Source: Phragmites australis (Eukaryota; Streptophyta; Magnoliopsida; Poales; Poaceae). Taken from it: DNA of 64,000 nt. The position numbers and the translations under genes were made by a program. Under the pieces are notes generated by a model that was not told the origin of the DNA, ran no database searches, and saw nothing but the letters and a program-made list of their open reading frames with translations. Position 1 is the stretch's first letter. Each line of letters opens with the position of its first letter. This document shows, in pieces, positions 36,586 through 48,874 of the stretch. Location of the stretch: positions 2,239,501 to 2,303,500 of the forward strand of contig NC_084942.1 in NCBI RefSeq assembly GCF_958298935.1. The letters run 5' to 3'.

Positions 36586-37251
36586 GGCCTCCTTTGGAAT
36601 GGAGGATCCTAAAAAAAAAAATTAGGATTCTAGTTCCTAAGGATTTCCCCCACTAAGGTCCCGTTTGGTAGAGCTCTAGGAGCTGATTCCGTTCCGGAAT
36701 CACTCCCAGCGCTGCCAAACGGGTTGGTCGGGGAGTGATTCCGCTCGGGAATCACTTCTCGTTTTGTATAGCGAGGTGGGAGCTGAAAAAACTAGCTTTC
36801 ACTTGATTTCCGACTGATTCTCCTCGATTTCAACATAATATCCTCTCAGGAATCACTTCCACCACTAGCATACCAATCGATTTTATAAACAGAATCGCTT
36901 CCACTACAGAATCACTCCCACCTACTTCCACTACAGAATCACTCTCACCATAGAATCAGAGCTCTACCAAACGACCCTTAAGGATCGTAGGAAAGGAGAG
37001 GAAAAATCCCTATGGATTGCTTTCCTTTAGTCTGATTCTAAAGGAAAATAAGCAAGAGGTTGGACCTCAGGAAACTTTTCTTTGCATCTGTCTCTTTTTA
37101 AATTCCTGGTGTTTTTCCTTTGTTGCTTCCAAACGTTTCACTGAAAATATTTTGACATTTTGAATTTCTATAGGATTGCAAATGCCAGACAACTCTAATC
37201 ATATGTTTTTCCTATTTCTATATTTTTAGAATCCTGTGTTTTAAAAGACCC
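36586..37251. mobile_element. Tourist-like MITE interrupted by a second element
   Basis: The outer element starts GGCCTCCTTTGGAATGG and its complement at the right end starts GGGTCTTTTAAAACACAGG. Just inside both ends come related AGGATCCTAAAAA and AGGATTCTAAAAA blocks. TTA flanks both ends (36583-36585 and 37252-37254), the 3-bp duplication expected for PIF/Harbinger Tourist elements. An inner element occupies 36657-36977. Confidence 0.65.
36657..36977. mobile_element. Inner MITE with TTTGGTAGAGCTC inverted ends
   Basis: The left end is GGTCCCGTTTGGTAGAGCTC and the right end is GAGCTCTACCAAACGACCC, a 20-bp inverted repeat with two or three mismatches. The interior repeats GGAATCACTTC/CAGAATCACTTCCAC several times. 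It sits inside the Tourist-like element and is therefore younger. Its target duplication is unclear. Confidence 0.75.
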
Positions 37252-37489
37252 TTAAAATCAGTTCACTTTATAGCTCAACTGGCGTTAGGCAACCAGTGGG
37301 TGTTGATGACTGGATGCCGTAACAGCCGGAATCGCAAACGAACGGCTGGCTTTGGCTTTTGCAGTTCTCAAGGCGACAAGGATGAGGAGGCAGCGCAGCG
37401 TAATGCAGCCGAAATTCCTGCTGAGTTTCCCAATGAACAAACTCATCAGGTGACGCTGTATGTCTGTCAGGTCGGTTAGTTCATCTACA

Positions 37490-37790
37490 GTAGCTACCTT
37501 AAATTTTTATCATAAAAAATACTATTACAACATCTTTTATTTTTTTCATCTCTAACAGCTACTCTTTTTCTCCCTCCGATCCCGCTGTCAGCCTCTATAA
37601 ACAGTTTGCTACAGTGTTTGCGTACTACTACAGTACCCCGATAAAAATACAGCCACATACTCTCTCCGCAACACTGTAGCAGTATTATACGGCAATGTAG
37701 CACCGGATGGGGTACTGTTGGAGACTGATTTCCAGAGCTACAGTACTTTGCGGGTACTGTAGCACTGGATAACTCCTCTGCTGGCGTTGG
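37490..37790. repeat. CTACAGTA-rich segment
   Basis: The motif CTACAGTA or its close variants (GCTACAGTAC, TACTGTAGC) recurs at least eight times in both orientations over about 300 bp. A similar segment is at 50195-50380. This is typical of a grass MITE family with multiple internal motifs, but I cannot fix its ends. Confidence 0.4.
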
Positions 37791-37920
37791 TCTCAGTTTC
37801 CTGAAACTTTACGAAACGCAAGCAAGCGGAAGTTTCTTGGCACCTTCCTTCAACCAAATCCATCACGCAGTCGTAGCCTGCATTTTCATGGGATATGCAT
37901 GTATACGATACCAAAACTTG

Positions 37921-37970
37921 CCCAGTAATAACACAACTTATTACGCCCAGTAATAACACAACTTATTACG
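37921..37970. repeat. Perfect 25-bp tandem duplication
   Basis: The unit CCCAGTAATAACACAACTTA plus five more bases is repeated exactly at 37921-37945 and 37946-37970. It is non-coding. Confidence 0.92.
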
Positions 37971-38229
37971 GTAAAAATATATAACATATGCTCGCGTATT
38001 TATCAAAATAGATAACATATCGACGTATTTGTAAACCTAACACCTGTATTCAGCAGCTTAAATACCGAAAATCCAATTTCGGAATCTCAAAAACCGAAAA
38101 AGACGGGTCTGACCATACCTCAGGTGCCAAATACGGCATTGCTCATCCGTATTCGACCCCTAAGGTGGCGAATATAGGCAACAATACCGTATTCAGCACC
38201 TGAGGTCTGTGCCAGTAATTGTAAATTCT

Positions 38230-41200
38230 CAAAAATCACGATTTATTTTAAAAAAAATCCAACAATTGTAAACGTTTTCATGACAGTGAAATCTTCGCAG
38301 TGGCTCATGCACAGGCAACTCAACGGTAGATCACAACCCTCCTTCCTCTAGTCTTTTGAGTAGTCGTCCATGAAGTTGTAGTTTGGCTCGTCGTCTGAAT
38401 CCAAAATATAAGTGTAGTATATGAGTACACAAGGTAACTAGCATGCCCTACTCAAAAGGCACTAGCGTATTTTACATGCATGGAATAAATCAAGGAATCT
38501 GGCTGTATAGGTTAATCTGCAAAAAAGCGGGTTTAGCAATCCTAATGTTTTGAAAACCAAAAGACGAGATGATAGAAAACCCATTTTGTTTCAAAAGTTA
38601 ATTGTGTGATTAACATATCTTGGTTGGAGCCCCCACGCTCCACCCGTCAGGTAAACACCTTCATACTCCCCACAGCTCACGGCCGAAATCGAAATACACC
38701 ATGACTCCTCAAAACCAAAAGTAACCTTCCAAAAAGCTAGTCGATGTGGATAGCTCCTAGGCATGCCCATAACCGTGGACACAACGATACGTATAGATTA
38801 AGACTTTACATAGCTTGTACATCTAGACCCACAGGAAATGGTCCCTACATCGCCCAAGGGCACTTGGTGATTTGGTATCCATAATAGAGAGACTCTCCGG
38901 CTAGGGAGAAGTACTATCCTGCCTAACAGGTCTGGACCGTCCCGCCTGAATTCTCGGATTCAGCTCCAGGACCCTGCAGTAGTGTTGGTTGACCACCCGA
39001 TCCCCTCGCAAGGCAAGGCCAGTGGGTTCCCCTCCCAGAAGGACAATACCTCACTTCACTCACATACCCTCACTCCCACAATATTCATACTTCCCCTAAC
39101 CGGCCAGTCGTCTAAGCCCCGCCAATACAAGGCATGTGGTTAGTACGATTTGGCACAGGGACCATATACGACATAAATACTCAGTCCTTAATCAGCTGGG
39201 GCAAGCACCTTCAACATCTCCACTCAACACACTCGTACCCACCATAGATACTCTCACATGGGAAACGCCAGAGCGGTATCTCGGCACAGTACCCAAGGTA
39301 CCTCCCGTCTCAACCCCCCCCCCCACGCTAAAAACAGTTTTACCATTTTTCCCACCCAACACACACAAGAGATACAAGCCATCACAGATACAAAGCGTAA
39401 AGGAACATGTGATGGTACATAAAAGTAAGTAGTATCTCAATGCAAGCAGTGCTAAGTAGTTCTATAAACATAAAAGTAATCCTAAGCATGAAGACATACT
39501 AGGATCATGGGGTATAAGGATATAAATAGGTAAACAATCAATCAAGGCATTGGATCAATCAATTAGGTCATGCAATCAAGGGCTAATAAATCAATAATGG
39601 TAAATAAAGTAAAAGTAATTGTGAATACTATTCACTACACAAAACATAGGATGAATATGATCAAGGGATTAGAAGGGCATGCCTTTGATACTCTTCTTCT
39701 CCCTCCTCGAACTCTGGCAGGTACTCTTGATCTTCCAGATCGTTGTCAACCCACTCTTGGTCTATGCAACGCGAATTCCCAGTGAGCGAACATGCTGGCT
39801 CCGGCTCCACGCACCTGCTGACACCTTTCGAAGCACTTTCACGTGTGAACCAAAGTCGTCTTGCCGAACTCCTTCCTTTCTCATTTAAGTCCTCGCCTTT
39901 TTCATCTTTTGTAGGGGCATTTAGTCTTTTGATTAAAGTAGAGGTCACGAGAGAGCAGAGTGTACCGCCCTGCCATAGTCGCGAGGATCTTAATAGTCGA
40001 TTGCGAATGTTGTCATAGTCAACGACAGTTGAAACTTCCAGGAAAAAACTTCGAATTGGGAGAGCGATCCTCCCGGTGAACTGACAATATTAGGTAGTAG
40101 AGGGCATCGCCACTCAGAGATTCTACGATAACCCTCATATTCTATTTTTTGTTCTCCTTCCTCTAGCCCCAGAACTCTGTTCATCCCTAGTAGCACTCCC
40201 GTCTTCTTCCAAGGATGAAGACTCAATGTCATTCCCTCTTTCTCAGGCACTAGATTTTGGGCTTTCTACGCCCCTTTCCCTTATTCTATTCAGGCATTGG
40301 ATAGTGGATTTGAACCAGTAAAGTACTGAGAAATAAATAACTAATACTAAAAGGGAATTAAATTCAAATGCAAATTCGTATGGAAGAGCCAAAATAACTC
40401 TAAATGCAGATAAACATAATTTTATTAGATAGATTACAATTTTAGAAAACTAATGGAGTTGGTTTCGTATTTTTCTGATTTAATTTGAAATAACTATGAG
40501 TTTCTAAAGGTTTAATGTGTTTCTGAAAATAACAGGGAATATTCCCTGCCTTTTATTTCTCTCAGATTTTTTTCAGGGATTTAGCGCTGACAGGTGGGCC
40601 CTGTCTGTCATTGACTCAACCGAGTGAGAGAGAGAATGGACTAGGTCTACAGAGCGTAAAGACATAGACCTCAGTCTATGGTCTACATAGACCGGGCCTG
40701 CGAGATTGCTTGCTTCCCAGGGTTCATGTACACCAGGCTCATGGAAACTGGGGCGGCGGTGAATGGTTTGGCTGTAGCCACCGGTTGGTTCGCTGGTGAA
40801 CCCCAGGGAGCGGTCGACGCTCGGATGAGAACAGGGCGGCGGCGCAGTGGGGAATTTCTCCGGCGGCGGCTCGCCGGTAGGAAGCGGATCTCCGGCGAGG
40901 GAACGACTGTTAGGAATAACTTTGTCATTAGCAGGATAATTAGTATGCGCGCGCGCATGGCGTACACGTTGTGGAGTCACGTTGTCATGCACGTAAAAGT
41001 TGTGGAGTCAAGTGTCTGTGCACTTGTGGAGGAGAATTGACTAGTTGGTTAATGCATGGCGTGAGTTTAGAGGGATAGTTAGTGGAGAAGAGGTCAGTTA
41101 GTGCCGACATGCAGGAGGTGGAATTAGAACGTGTGCATGGTGGATGACGCATGTTAGTTGAGTCAGTGCTATGAGGATTCGTTTGGATCTTGTGTGTGTC

Positions 41201-41830
41201 TGTGAGAGATGCACGCCGAAAGATAGGGAGTGAGGGAGATGAGCGGGTCATCCCCAACAACGACGGCGTCGACGAGAAGCCCACCTACGAATTCTACTCG
41301 ACCAGGCGAACTCATAAAGGCGCTCCTCGTCGTCGGACTCGCGGCGGAGCACTCCCAGGAGCTCGCCGGAGTTGGTCCCAACAACGGCGCAAAACGGAAA
41401 ACGAGCTACGGTCAACCAAACTTCGCGGGGAGCGGCTCTACAGCATCACAAGCGCGTCAGGAGTCTAACACACGACGTCTCGTCGTCGGCCGATCAAAGA
41501 CGACGGCCCACGACGATGATCTACGACGGCAGAAACAGGGAGCACGGCGAGATATAGGTTCTAGGGCTCAACTTGATCAACCTGCTAGTGCTTGAGCTTC
41601 AGGAGGTTACGGTGAAGTGCAACCACTACATCTACTCGACCCTAGATGTGCTACAGTGGCCGGCGACGAGCGGCGGCCATGGCGGTATACCGGAAAACCG
41701 AGCACTAAAACGGCAGACATACCAGTTATGCGCGCTCTAGCAAATCCTACAGCTGACCTACATGGATATATGTATATATGGTTGTTGTGTAGCTTTTGGA
41801 TTCCTTATAGAGTAGAATTATGTTAATCTT
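38230..41830. mobile_element. Unclassified retroelement-like DNA
   Basis: About 3.6 kb of mixed-composition DNA with no host gene. Phrases such as GTGAGTACACAAGGTAACTAGC (near 38420), CTCCTCGAACTCTGGCAGG (39704) and GACAGGTGGGCCCTGTCTGTC (40589) recall high-copy grass LTR-retrotransposon sequence, though I cannot assign a family. GC-rich parts at 40740-40910 and 41250-41700 contain only chance open frames. No LTR pair or target duplication was found. A C-run occurs near 39307-39320. Confidence 0.35.
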
Positions 41831-42773
41831 AGAGATAAATTTCTCTATTTACAGATACCCCGGTATTCGTAGGTAGTTTTTATATATCTAAAAATTTCTT
41901 TTCCAGACACAAACATATACTCTGAGAATATAAAAGTCATATACGATAGTTTTATACTATCTCATCAAATTAATAGTATAATGCCCGCCATGCTTCCTCT
42001 TCTGCTAGAGCTAGACTAGCACTGATACTCTGTATTCGCCCAAAGCTGTTGTATTTGCTCTCCCCTAACTCGATTGCCTCATTCTCTCCTCCCTTTCCTT
42101 CAACTTTTTTTAGTAAAAAAACACACTACATTACACAACTATATTTACTGGAGAATCTCCTGGTGCATATCCGCGTTCGCTCAAAACTTGAACGTAGGCA
42201 GTGAAGCATTGCCACAGACACCCCATCACCTAGCCGTGTCAGGAAAGTAAATTTTATAAGATCCAGTTCAGAAAGGAAACAAATTTTATAGGATTCGATC
42301 TAGAAAGATCTTCGTAAAATCCTATCCATCTCGTGTTTTAATGATTAAGCTGAAGAAGAGAGATAAAATAAACACACATCATCATAAAAGAAAGAGTCTT
42401 TTATAAAATCGAATACCATAAAATTTACTTTTCGTGTTAGACACCGAAATTCGGTGCACCTACACGGACGGCATTTAACCAAGCGATCCTAACAAACCGG
42501 GCGTCTTCTCCTACGCTCCTTGCTCCAACTTTCTACCAGCTAGCAAGCTCTTCTTCTTCTGCATCCAATGAGAAAAAGGAAAAAAGAAAAATACCTGATG
42601 CTGGTGGGCGTGGCCTTTTTTTTTTTGCTGGGTCGTCCGACGCGGGAGTGCCCTTTTTGGTTTCGTTCTAGCCAGCCTACATAGGCATCCGCTTCCGCAA
42701 CCCAAACTTATTGCCTATCAATTCGTATCCTAGTTGGAAACCCTAACTAACCTCCGGCGGTGGCGGGGGCTTG
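41831..42773. other. Intergenic and promoter region of the propeller-like gene copy 1
   Basis: No coding frame is supported. GAAATTTTATAAGATCC-like segments recur near 42245-42300 and 42400-42430. The final 60 bp contain AAACCCTAACTAACC, a telo-box-like leader motif, directly before the ATG at 42774. Confidence 0.45.
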
Positions 42774-43868
42774 ATGGGGCGCGGCAAGAGGAAAACGCCG
42801 GACCTTGATGGAGTAGGGGTCGGGGCTTCCCCTGACAAGCTCAAGCCACCCATTGGAGATCCGAAGCTAGAAGAAACGGAAGACCCCGTCAGCGGCGAGG
42901 GCCAAGGGGATGACGATGTCGATATGTCGGTGGAAGAAACACAATACCTCAATCAGATGGGGATCGTCGGCGGTGATTCGGATGAGGTACGAGGTCGGTC
43001 GGCCTACCTTGTGGCATGCCACTGGGACTGGTCTAGTGCTTCCGAGCCCTTCTCCGTGTACAAGGTGGACGTCGCCCCCTCCGACGCGTCGCCGGCGAGC
43101 GGGAGGCGCCGGCGCCTTCACCGCGCCGGCCGCCTGGAGATGGCCGCGGGCGGCAAGACCTTCGCCTCCGTGCGGTCAAGGCGCCGCGCGTGGATCGTCG
43201 GCGTCGGGGGCGCTTCTGGCGACACCGTCTTCTTCGACACCGAGACGCGGAAGGTCATCCGCGGGCCGATTCTCAATTCAGCAAAATGGAACCCTGTCCT
43301 GACGGCCGTGGGGGACCGGGTTTATGCCCTGTGTAGCAGTCCCGACTGGATTGGTGATCCCGATTTCCCACCCTGGTTCGAGGAACTTGATCTTTCCAAA
43401 GCCAGAGTCGTCACCGTCGCCGATCGCTCCCATCTGGTTCTGGAGGGGTGCTCCTGGAGTGCCTTGCCGAATCCACCTTGCCTCCCTTGGAAGCTCTCCC
43501 CGCTTGAATACTGCTATCCGCCCATTGTGATGGTCATGTCCTATGCGGTGGTCGGCCCCTACATCTTGCTATCGTTCAATCAACTCTGGGGCACACACGC
43601 ATTTGACACCAATTCACACGAGTGGCACAAGGTCGATGACGAGAGGCTGCCTTTCTTCGGCTGCGCCATCCCGCAAGGCTCCTCTATCTTCCTTGGCTTG
43701 TCGAAGAAAAACGGGCCTGTCAATGCTTACCGCATCCGTGTCGCAACTTCTGGCAGGGACCATGCTCTTAAGTTATCCATCACTGTGCTCCCGGTGAGAT
43801 ACATGGAACATGAAGTTGACGCAGGGCCCTGCTTCTCTTCCTTGGATAATGGACGCTTCTTTTCGTAG
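42774..43868 (+). CDS. Grass propeller/kelch-like hypothetical protein, copy 1
   Basis: A single open frame of 364 residues from ATG 42774 to TAG 43866-43868. The N-terminus is charged (GRGKRKTPD) and then acidic. After that come SAYLVACHW, WIVGVGGASGDTVFFDTET, NPVLTAVGDRVYAL, PPWFEELDL, MSYAVVGPYILLSF, GTHAFDTNSHEWHKV and LPFFGCAIPQ. The repeated pattern of hydrophobic strands ending in W or F suggests a beta-propeller-type fold like the large grass families annotated as kelch/F-box-associated or DUF1618; I cannot name the family with certainty. A related copy is on the minus strand at 53453-54655. The frame continues past the TAG for 81 more codons with sequence similar to the other copy, so this stop is probably premature and the protein truncated. 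Confidence 0.65.
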   Translation: MGRGKRKTPDLDGVGVGASPDKLKPPIGDPKLEETEDPVSGEGQGDDDVDMSVEETQYLNQMGIVGGDSDEVRGRSAYLVACHWDWSSASEPFSVYKVDVAPSDASPASGRRRRLHRAGRLEMAAGGKTFASVRSRRRAWIVGVGGASGDTVFFDTETRKVIRGPILNSAKWNPVLTAVGDRVYALCSSPDWIGDPDFPPWFEELDLSKARVVTVADRSHLVLEGCSWSALPNPPCLPWKLSPLEYCYPPIVMVMSYAVVGPYILLSFNQLWGTHAFDTNSHEWHKVDDERLPFFGCAIPQGSSIFLGLSKKNGPVNAYRIRVATSGRDHALKLSITVLPVRYMEHEVDAGPCFSSLDNGRFFS

Positions 43869-44114
43869 AGTTTTTTGGTTGACAACTGCAGCATGACTCT
43901 TCACCCCAAGTACCTCGAATTGTTTCCAAGGAAGGCGCATGTAAATTTGAGAACCTATCAAATAGAGAACCCGTCACTCCTGGAGGCTCCAGAGGAAACG
44001 CTGCTAGCTGGGAAGCCAGAGATTGCAATCTCCAGCCAATGGGAGCAGTCCTTCAAGATTTCCAGTTCATCCCAAGGCTTCTCTCCCTCTTCATTCACTC
44101 TTCTATCCGTATAA
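43869..44114 (+). pseudogene. In-frame 3' extension after the TAG of copy 1
   Basis: Beginning directly after the TAG at 43866-43868, the same frame stays open to TAA at 44112-44114. It encodes KAHVNLRTYQIENPSLLEA and SQWEQSFKI, which align with KEVQVILTTFQMEN and RVKEQSHTY of the minus-strand paralog. This is the expected C-terminal part of the family, now cut off from the upstream frame. Confidence 0.65.
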
Positions 44115-44968
44115 GTACCATTGACACCATTATTTCACAGTAAGTTCCTCAAAGAACCCATTTAACTGCAAATGTAAATGCCATGCGCCTCTACGCATGC
44201 CTGTTCATCCATCACGGTTCTACCTTTAATAGGATGTTTTCCTTGTACTGGGATATTATTGGCCCTGCTACATTTCCTATATGTTTGCTTGAGTTTTTAC
44301 CTCTATGCTGCCCTCCCACTTCCATACATGATTTTGCCTAGAAAAAGGATATGGAAACATTTTTTATTTCCTTTTTAATGGAATCAGGCCCTATTATTTA
44401 TCTTAGCTGATAGAAAATTTGCTATGTGGGTGGCCTTTCAGAAGGCTGAAAACCTATTGCAATGAATATCAGTTTAAAATGTGTGTAGGGTTGCTGATGG
44501 TTGATTGTTGTGTTGCTACCTTAAATCAATATTGGTGCTAAGCATGTTAAGATGTCAATATTGGTGCTAGGCAAAATAACTCGAAAAGTAAAGACCAAAC
44601 TAGCGGGGCATGCTTTAGCCGGGAAGAGCTGGCACACTTTCTTGTGGCCTCTTGAGGCTGTCCTGACAGAGATTCCCGAGTAACTCGGATCTTGAGGAGA
44701 AGGGGGAGATGAGATTGCAGCTAAATGTGATAAATAACCATTATCTTGTTTGTAGTAAGATTTAAGTAGTTTACTGCATTTTGCAGAGCCATCGGTTTGG
44801 TTTCATTTATTTTTAAGACTTGATAGTGAAGTAGCCATTTTCAGACTGAATGTTAAGTGCCCATATTACCATGGAAAATCTGCCAATGCGCCATTTGCTA
44901 TCCTTCTTTGAAGTGAACAGTAATCATGGCAGCAGCAGGACTTCAAATTAGGATTTATCTATTCGGTT
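44115..44968. other. 3' flank of copy 1
   Basis: AT-rich DNA without a supported gene. It may contain a 3' UTR or intron sequence of copy 1. Confidence 0.4.
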
Positions 44969-45231
44969 TGTTAGTTTGAATCAGATTCAGTTAGAGATAA
45001 GATTAGAGATCGGTTAGTTTAAATCAGATGAGTTAGAGATAAGTTAGAGTTAGATTTGAATAAGGTCTTTGTAGGCCTATATAAGGCACACGGCTGCTAT
45101 CATTTGTAATCAAGCAAGAAGAATTAATCTAGTCTCTCCTAATATTCTAAGTCTCTTCAATCTATGATCTAATCCCACATCTAGCAGCAGACGCCTCCCG
45201 GCTATCCTCTCGTCGGGTGTTTACCCTAACA
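44969..45231 (+). mobile_element. Possible short LTR (TRIM or copia-like)
   Basis: The segment begins TGTTAGTTTGAATC and can end at CCTAACA, giving TGTTAG/CTAACA ends. It contains repeated GTTAGAGATAAG blocks, a TATA-like CCTATATAAGGCACAC at about 45077-45092 and TTGTAATCAAGCAAGAAG downstream, the usual order in a small copia-like LTR. No 5-bp target duplication is found, so the call is tentative. Confidence 0.4.
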
Positions 45232-45233
45232 CA

Positions 45234-45330
45234 TGCTCATCTGAGATAGATTTAAGTGTGACCAAACCACTGCAGTCTCCTATGCTCATCTGAGAGATTT
45301 AACTGTGACCAAACCATTCTACAATAGAAG
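45234..45330. repeat. Imperfect 48-bp tandem duplication
   Basis: Two copies begin ATGCTCATCTGAGA and both contain GTGACCAAACCA. The second copy has a small deletion. It directly follows the LTR-like segment. Confidence 0.7.
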
Positions 45331-47743
45331 TTCTAAGCGTGGCAGAATGAAACTGTCATAATAAAGAGTTCGCTTTCTAATCTTGATTCAACAATTTCCA
45401 CTGTAGTGTTTGAGTGTATCCCTGCTACCTTAGCTTGTCTTGCATAGTTGCTCACTGCCTCACTGTGTTACGTAGAGATCCTTTTAATGAGAAATTAGGA
45501 GATAACCTTACTCAAAAGAATGCACATCGAAAAAAAGAGGGAGAAAGAAACAGACTCAGCCATTGCTAGATTATTTGCTCAGTAGGAAGCCTGAGTGACT
45601 GGCAAGTTCACAAGTAAAAAGAGAAACTACATTCTACAGTTATACTAGGAGATTCCTGGAACATAGGGAACAAGATTCAGTTTCAATGTAAAGTTCTTTT
45701 TTCTAGACTTTCGTTTATATGCAGTTTCCCATTCAGTAATCAGCGGTATTTACATTATTGTTTGTTCAATCATGCATTCGTTCCTCCCAGTCCCAGCTGA
45801 CAGTGGTGTCCTTCTATTGCAGGCTAAAATCCTAAGTATTGGTGAATTTGTGTTTTATTTCACCAGTTTTCTGGTGAAATTGGTATACGGTAACAGGTAT
45901 AATCTTCCTATAATGCTCTTGTAACGTAATCATTACAGCTTCAAGATTGAACCCTAAGTTTGGATTATTATTATTATTTTTTAAAAGGTGGGTTTCCATG
46001 TTCCAGCTGGGTTCTGAAACATGGGATTGTGAACCTTTGTTGAATCTATCCATGACCGAGTCTCAGAATCGGAGAGGCAGCACAGGTATTGTCTGCTGAA
46101 TTTAAGTTTTAGAAGAGAGGTGTAACATTAGCCACTAATTCAGCATTTACAGTTGGAATGTTCCATACTGCTTCATTGCTTGAAACCACGAAGTATGTGG
46201 TGTTCATGTGTTAAGGTGGTGCTAACAGTCCCCGCATTGCTTGTATTATATTACATGTTCCTAAAGTTTAGACTGCACAACAATGTTAGGATTTACTTGA
46301 TGTATTTTCTTTCCTTGCCTTTGTTATGTACTTATGTCTCATATTATACTGATTGTTACCTTTTTCATTCAGGGTTTGTGTCCGATTAAGCAAGCTGTGC
46401 GATGGAGATGTGCCTAAACTTTGGCCGATTTTTCTTCGTTTTCTAGGAAGCAGCACTTGTATATTCGTATGCTAAAACAAACAATCGGCACGCTTTGATC
46501 GTTTAGGTTATTGTATCTGGTAAAATCAGAAGTTTCAGAATGAACTTTTGATCGGGTGAAAACAGAATGAACTTCCTTTGATTGAGTTATTGTATCATCA
46601 ATTTTTTTTTGAGAGTATAAGTCAGATGCATGCAAACTCACACACACCGCTCACCTTATATACATCTATGTGGGTGTGTTTTATCACACATAACTAGATT
46701 AGAGGTATAACCTCAAGTAGTCTGGGCACGTGTTTTGATCACTTAATATATTCACGTGTGTATGTATTATTTTTATTGGGCGATTTAGGATTCGAATCTG
46801 GATAGGCATGTTCCATCACAAGAACCAGCTCATTCGGCATCATCAATTATTTTCTGAGTGCCGAGTATGTGAGAGGCTCGCTGCAGTTTATTGTTTGGTG
46901 GTGCTTTCCTGTAAAACAAGGTACGGTTGGTTCTTTCTTGTAAAAGTTGGTGAAGGCAGGCAGGTAGAGGTCCGACGTTCGGAACATGCCACTGTGCATT
47001 TGGTTCCTTTGTGGATGTTCGTGTTTTCGTGTTCTTCTACTTTTGTAGTTAGGAAAAGGTTCTTTTTGCTGCGAAACCGCCGATTCCCGTCGCCAACCGT
47101 CGATTCCTACCGGCCGCCGCGGACTCTCGCCGCTCGTAGCTCAATCTCGTTCCTGTTTGTCTCGCCAACTGCTGGGAACTGTGGCCGCCATGCAGAGTTC
47201 AGACAAGGGAGAAGCGACGCTTCGGAGCAAACTTAACATCGCCTTGATTCAGATCGAGTTGTTTAGCCTGGTTCGGAATCATGTAGATAGACTGTAGAGG
47301 AAAACATGGTATAAAACAAAAGAAAAAAAATCTATTTCACTCTTCGAACTATTTTGCTAAAGCATTTAACGTCCTAAACTATTTTCAGCTCATTTTACCA
47401 TAATATGATCAACTATTGACAACACAACTGCCATATGTCTGCACGAGGAGTTACTCATTTGGAAGAATGCTCCTTACATAATAGACAAGAACTCACTCTT
47501 TCACTATGTATAAATATATAAACATATCGATAAAAATGATCATCGATTCACAACACTCATATCTCTCTAATCTCTCTATCTCCACTATTAGGAGCTCAAC
47601 CTCAAGATCTCGATAAGGAGGTGGCACGATCTCCTCCAGCTACTTCCAGGTGAGGAATCCATGATCTGGTGAGGAGGTGGCGGGATCTCCTTTGGTCACG
47701 GAAGCAGGATGCGTCAAGGCCGTTCGCAAGGTTGGAAGTATAA
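45331..47743. other. Intergenic
   Basis: No gene is recognised. An open frame at 46808-47236 has no domain or codon pattern that supports coding. A CT-rich tract with TATAAATATATAAAC at about 47510-47525 looks promoter-like, but no coding exon follows it. Confidence 0.4.
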
Positions 47744-47938
47744 TGTACTGTTGTGTATGTATGAACAGTATGAACTTGTGGATGTAACGAAATGAATCAA
47801 TCATCTTTCATTGCATTGTGTTGATACACTTATATACATGATAGAGGGATGCAAACATGTTCCTTCAGGGAGATATCCCTTCCAGTAGATAACCGTCATC
47901 GGCAATTAATCAATTGACTACATGTTTGTATTCTAACA
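47744..47938 (-). mobile_element. Short LTR-like element, minus orientation
   Basis: On the minus strand the 195-bp segment begins TGTTAGAATACAAACATG, has TATA-like GTATATAAGTGTATC in the middle and ends ACAGTACA. This is the form of a small copia-type LTR. No target duplication and no neighbouring internal region are seen. Confidence 0.45.
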
Positions 47939-48056
47939 CTCGTTGGTTAATTTTGTCATAAAGGAAAAAAATATGAGGAGATATAAAATGGTAATATGCC
48001 ATGAAAAACTCCCTTAAAACCCTATGTATTTTGGGGGAGGGGGAGATGTCCTAGCA

Positions 48057-48296
48057 CCCCCTCCTTCCCCAAGTACAACGGCGCAGTAGAGATCTCATGG
48101 TGCCGCCTCCTTCCTCAAGTCCAACGATGTTGTCAAGATATCCCTACACCGTCTCCTACCCTAAGTCCGGCGACGACCCCCTCCTTCCCCAAGTACAACG
48201 GCGCAGTAGAGATCTCATGGTGCCACCTCCTTCCTCAAGTCCAACGATGGTGTCAAGATATCCCTACACCGTCTCCTACCCCAAGTCCGGCGACGC
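48057..48296. repeat. Two 120-bp tandem units
   Basis: Copy 1 is 48057-48176 and copy 2 is 48177-48296, differing at only about four or five positions. The unit is exactly 40 codons long, so a plus-strand open frame at 48097-48372 reads through both copies with a repeated VPPPSSSPTM and SRYPYTVSYPKSGD. The frame is short and unrecognised, and I do not claim it as a gene. Confidence 0.92.
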
Positions 48297-48874
48297 TACC
48301 GCCATGAGCTTCATGGACGGTATGTTCATGCCATGTGATTCGGATTTCTCAATGTTTACAACCAAAGAATAACTATAATTGATTTGTTCATGTTTCCATT
48401 TCAACAATTCTCTTGCTAACCAAACAAAAATATTGAATTGGAGTCTCATTTCCATTTCCATTTCCATCTGGATTTGGAATTTTTTTTTTGGGTCCAATTC
48501 AAATTCATCTAGCCCAATTCCTGGAATCAATCAGAGCCTTAGGGATATCTTGACCCTCCTTTAAGGTTTGGAACTTAGATCTTCTAGTAATCAGGTTTGG
48601 TTTGTGACTTAATGGTATTATGCGACGTTACCTTAACTAATGGCTTTATTGTGTATAGATCCATTATATTGCCTTAAGTTATGTTACTCTGATTTGTTCA
48701 TGTTGCAATAAGCTCCACTTACCAAAGCATGACCGTAGACTAGCATTCTACCTTGAATATAGAAATGTCGAGTCGTCACATTAATACTAGCTGGTATAGC
48801 GTCTTCAAATTAAAGTCAAAAGCGTATGGCAATGCAATCAGATGACGGCATTCAAGTTATCTGAAGTTAGAGTA

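Noticed and set aside
46808..47236. 142-codon plus-strand frame
   Set aside because: No domain, no plausible promoter arrangement, mixed composition; likely chance.
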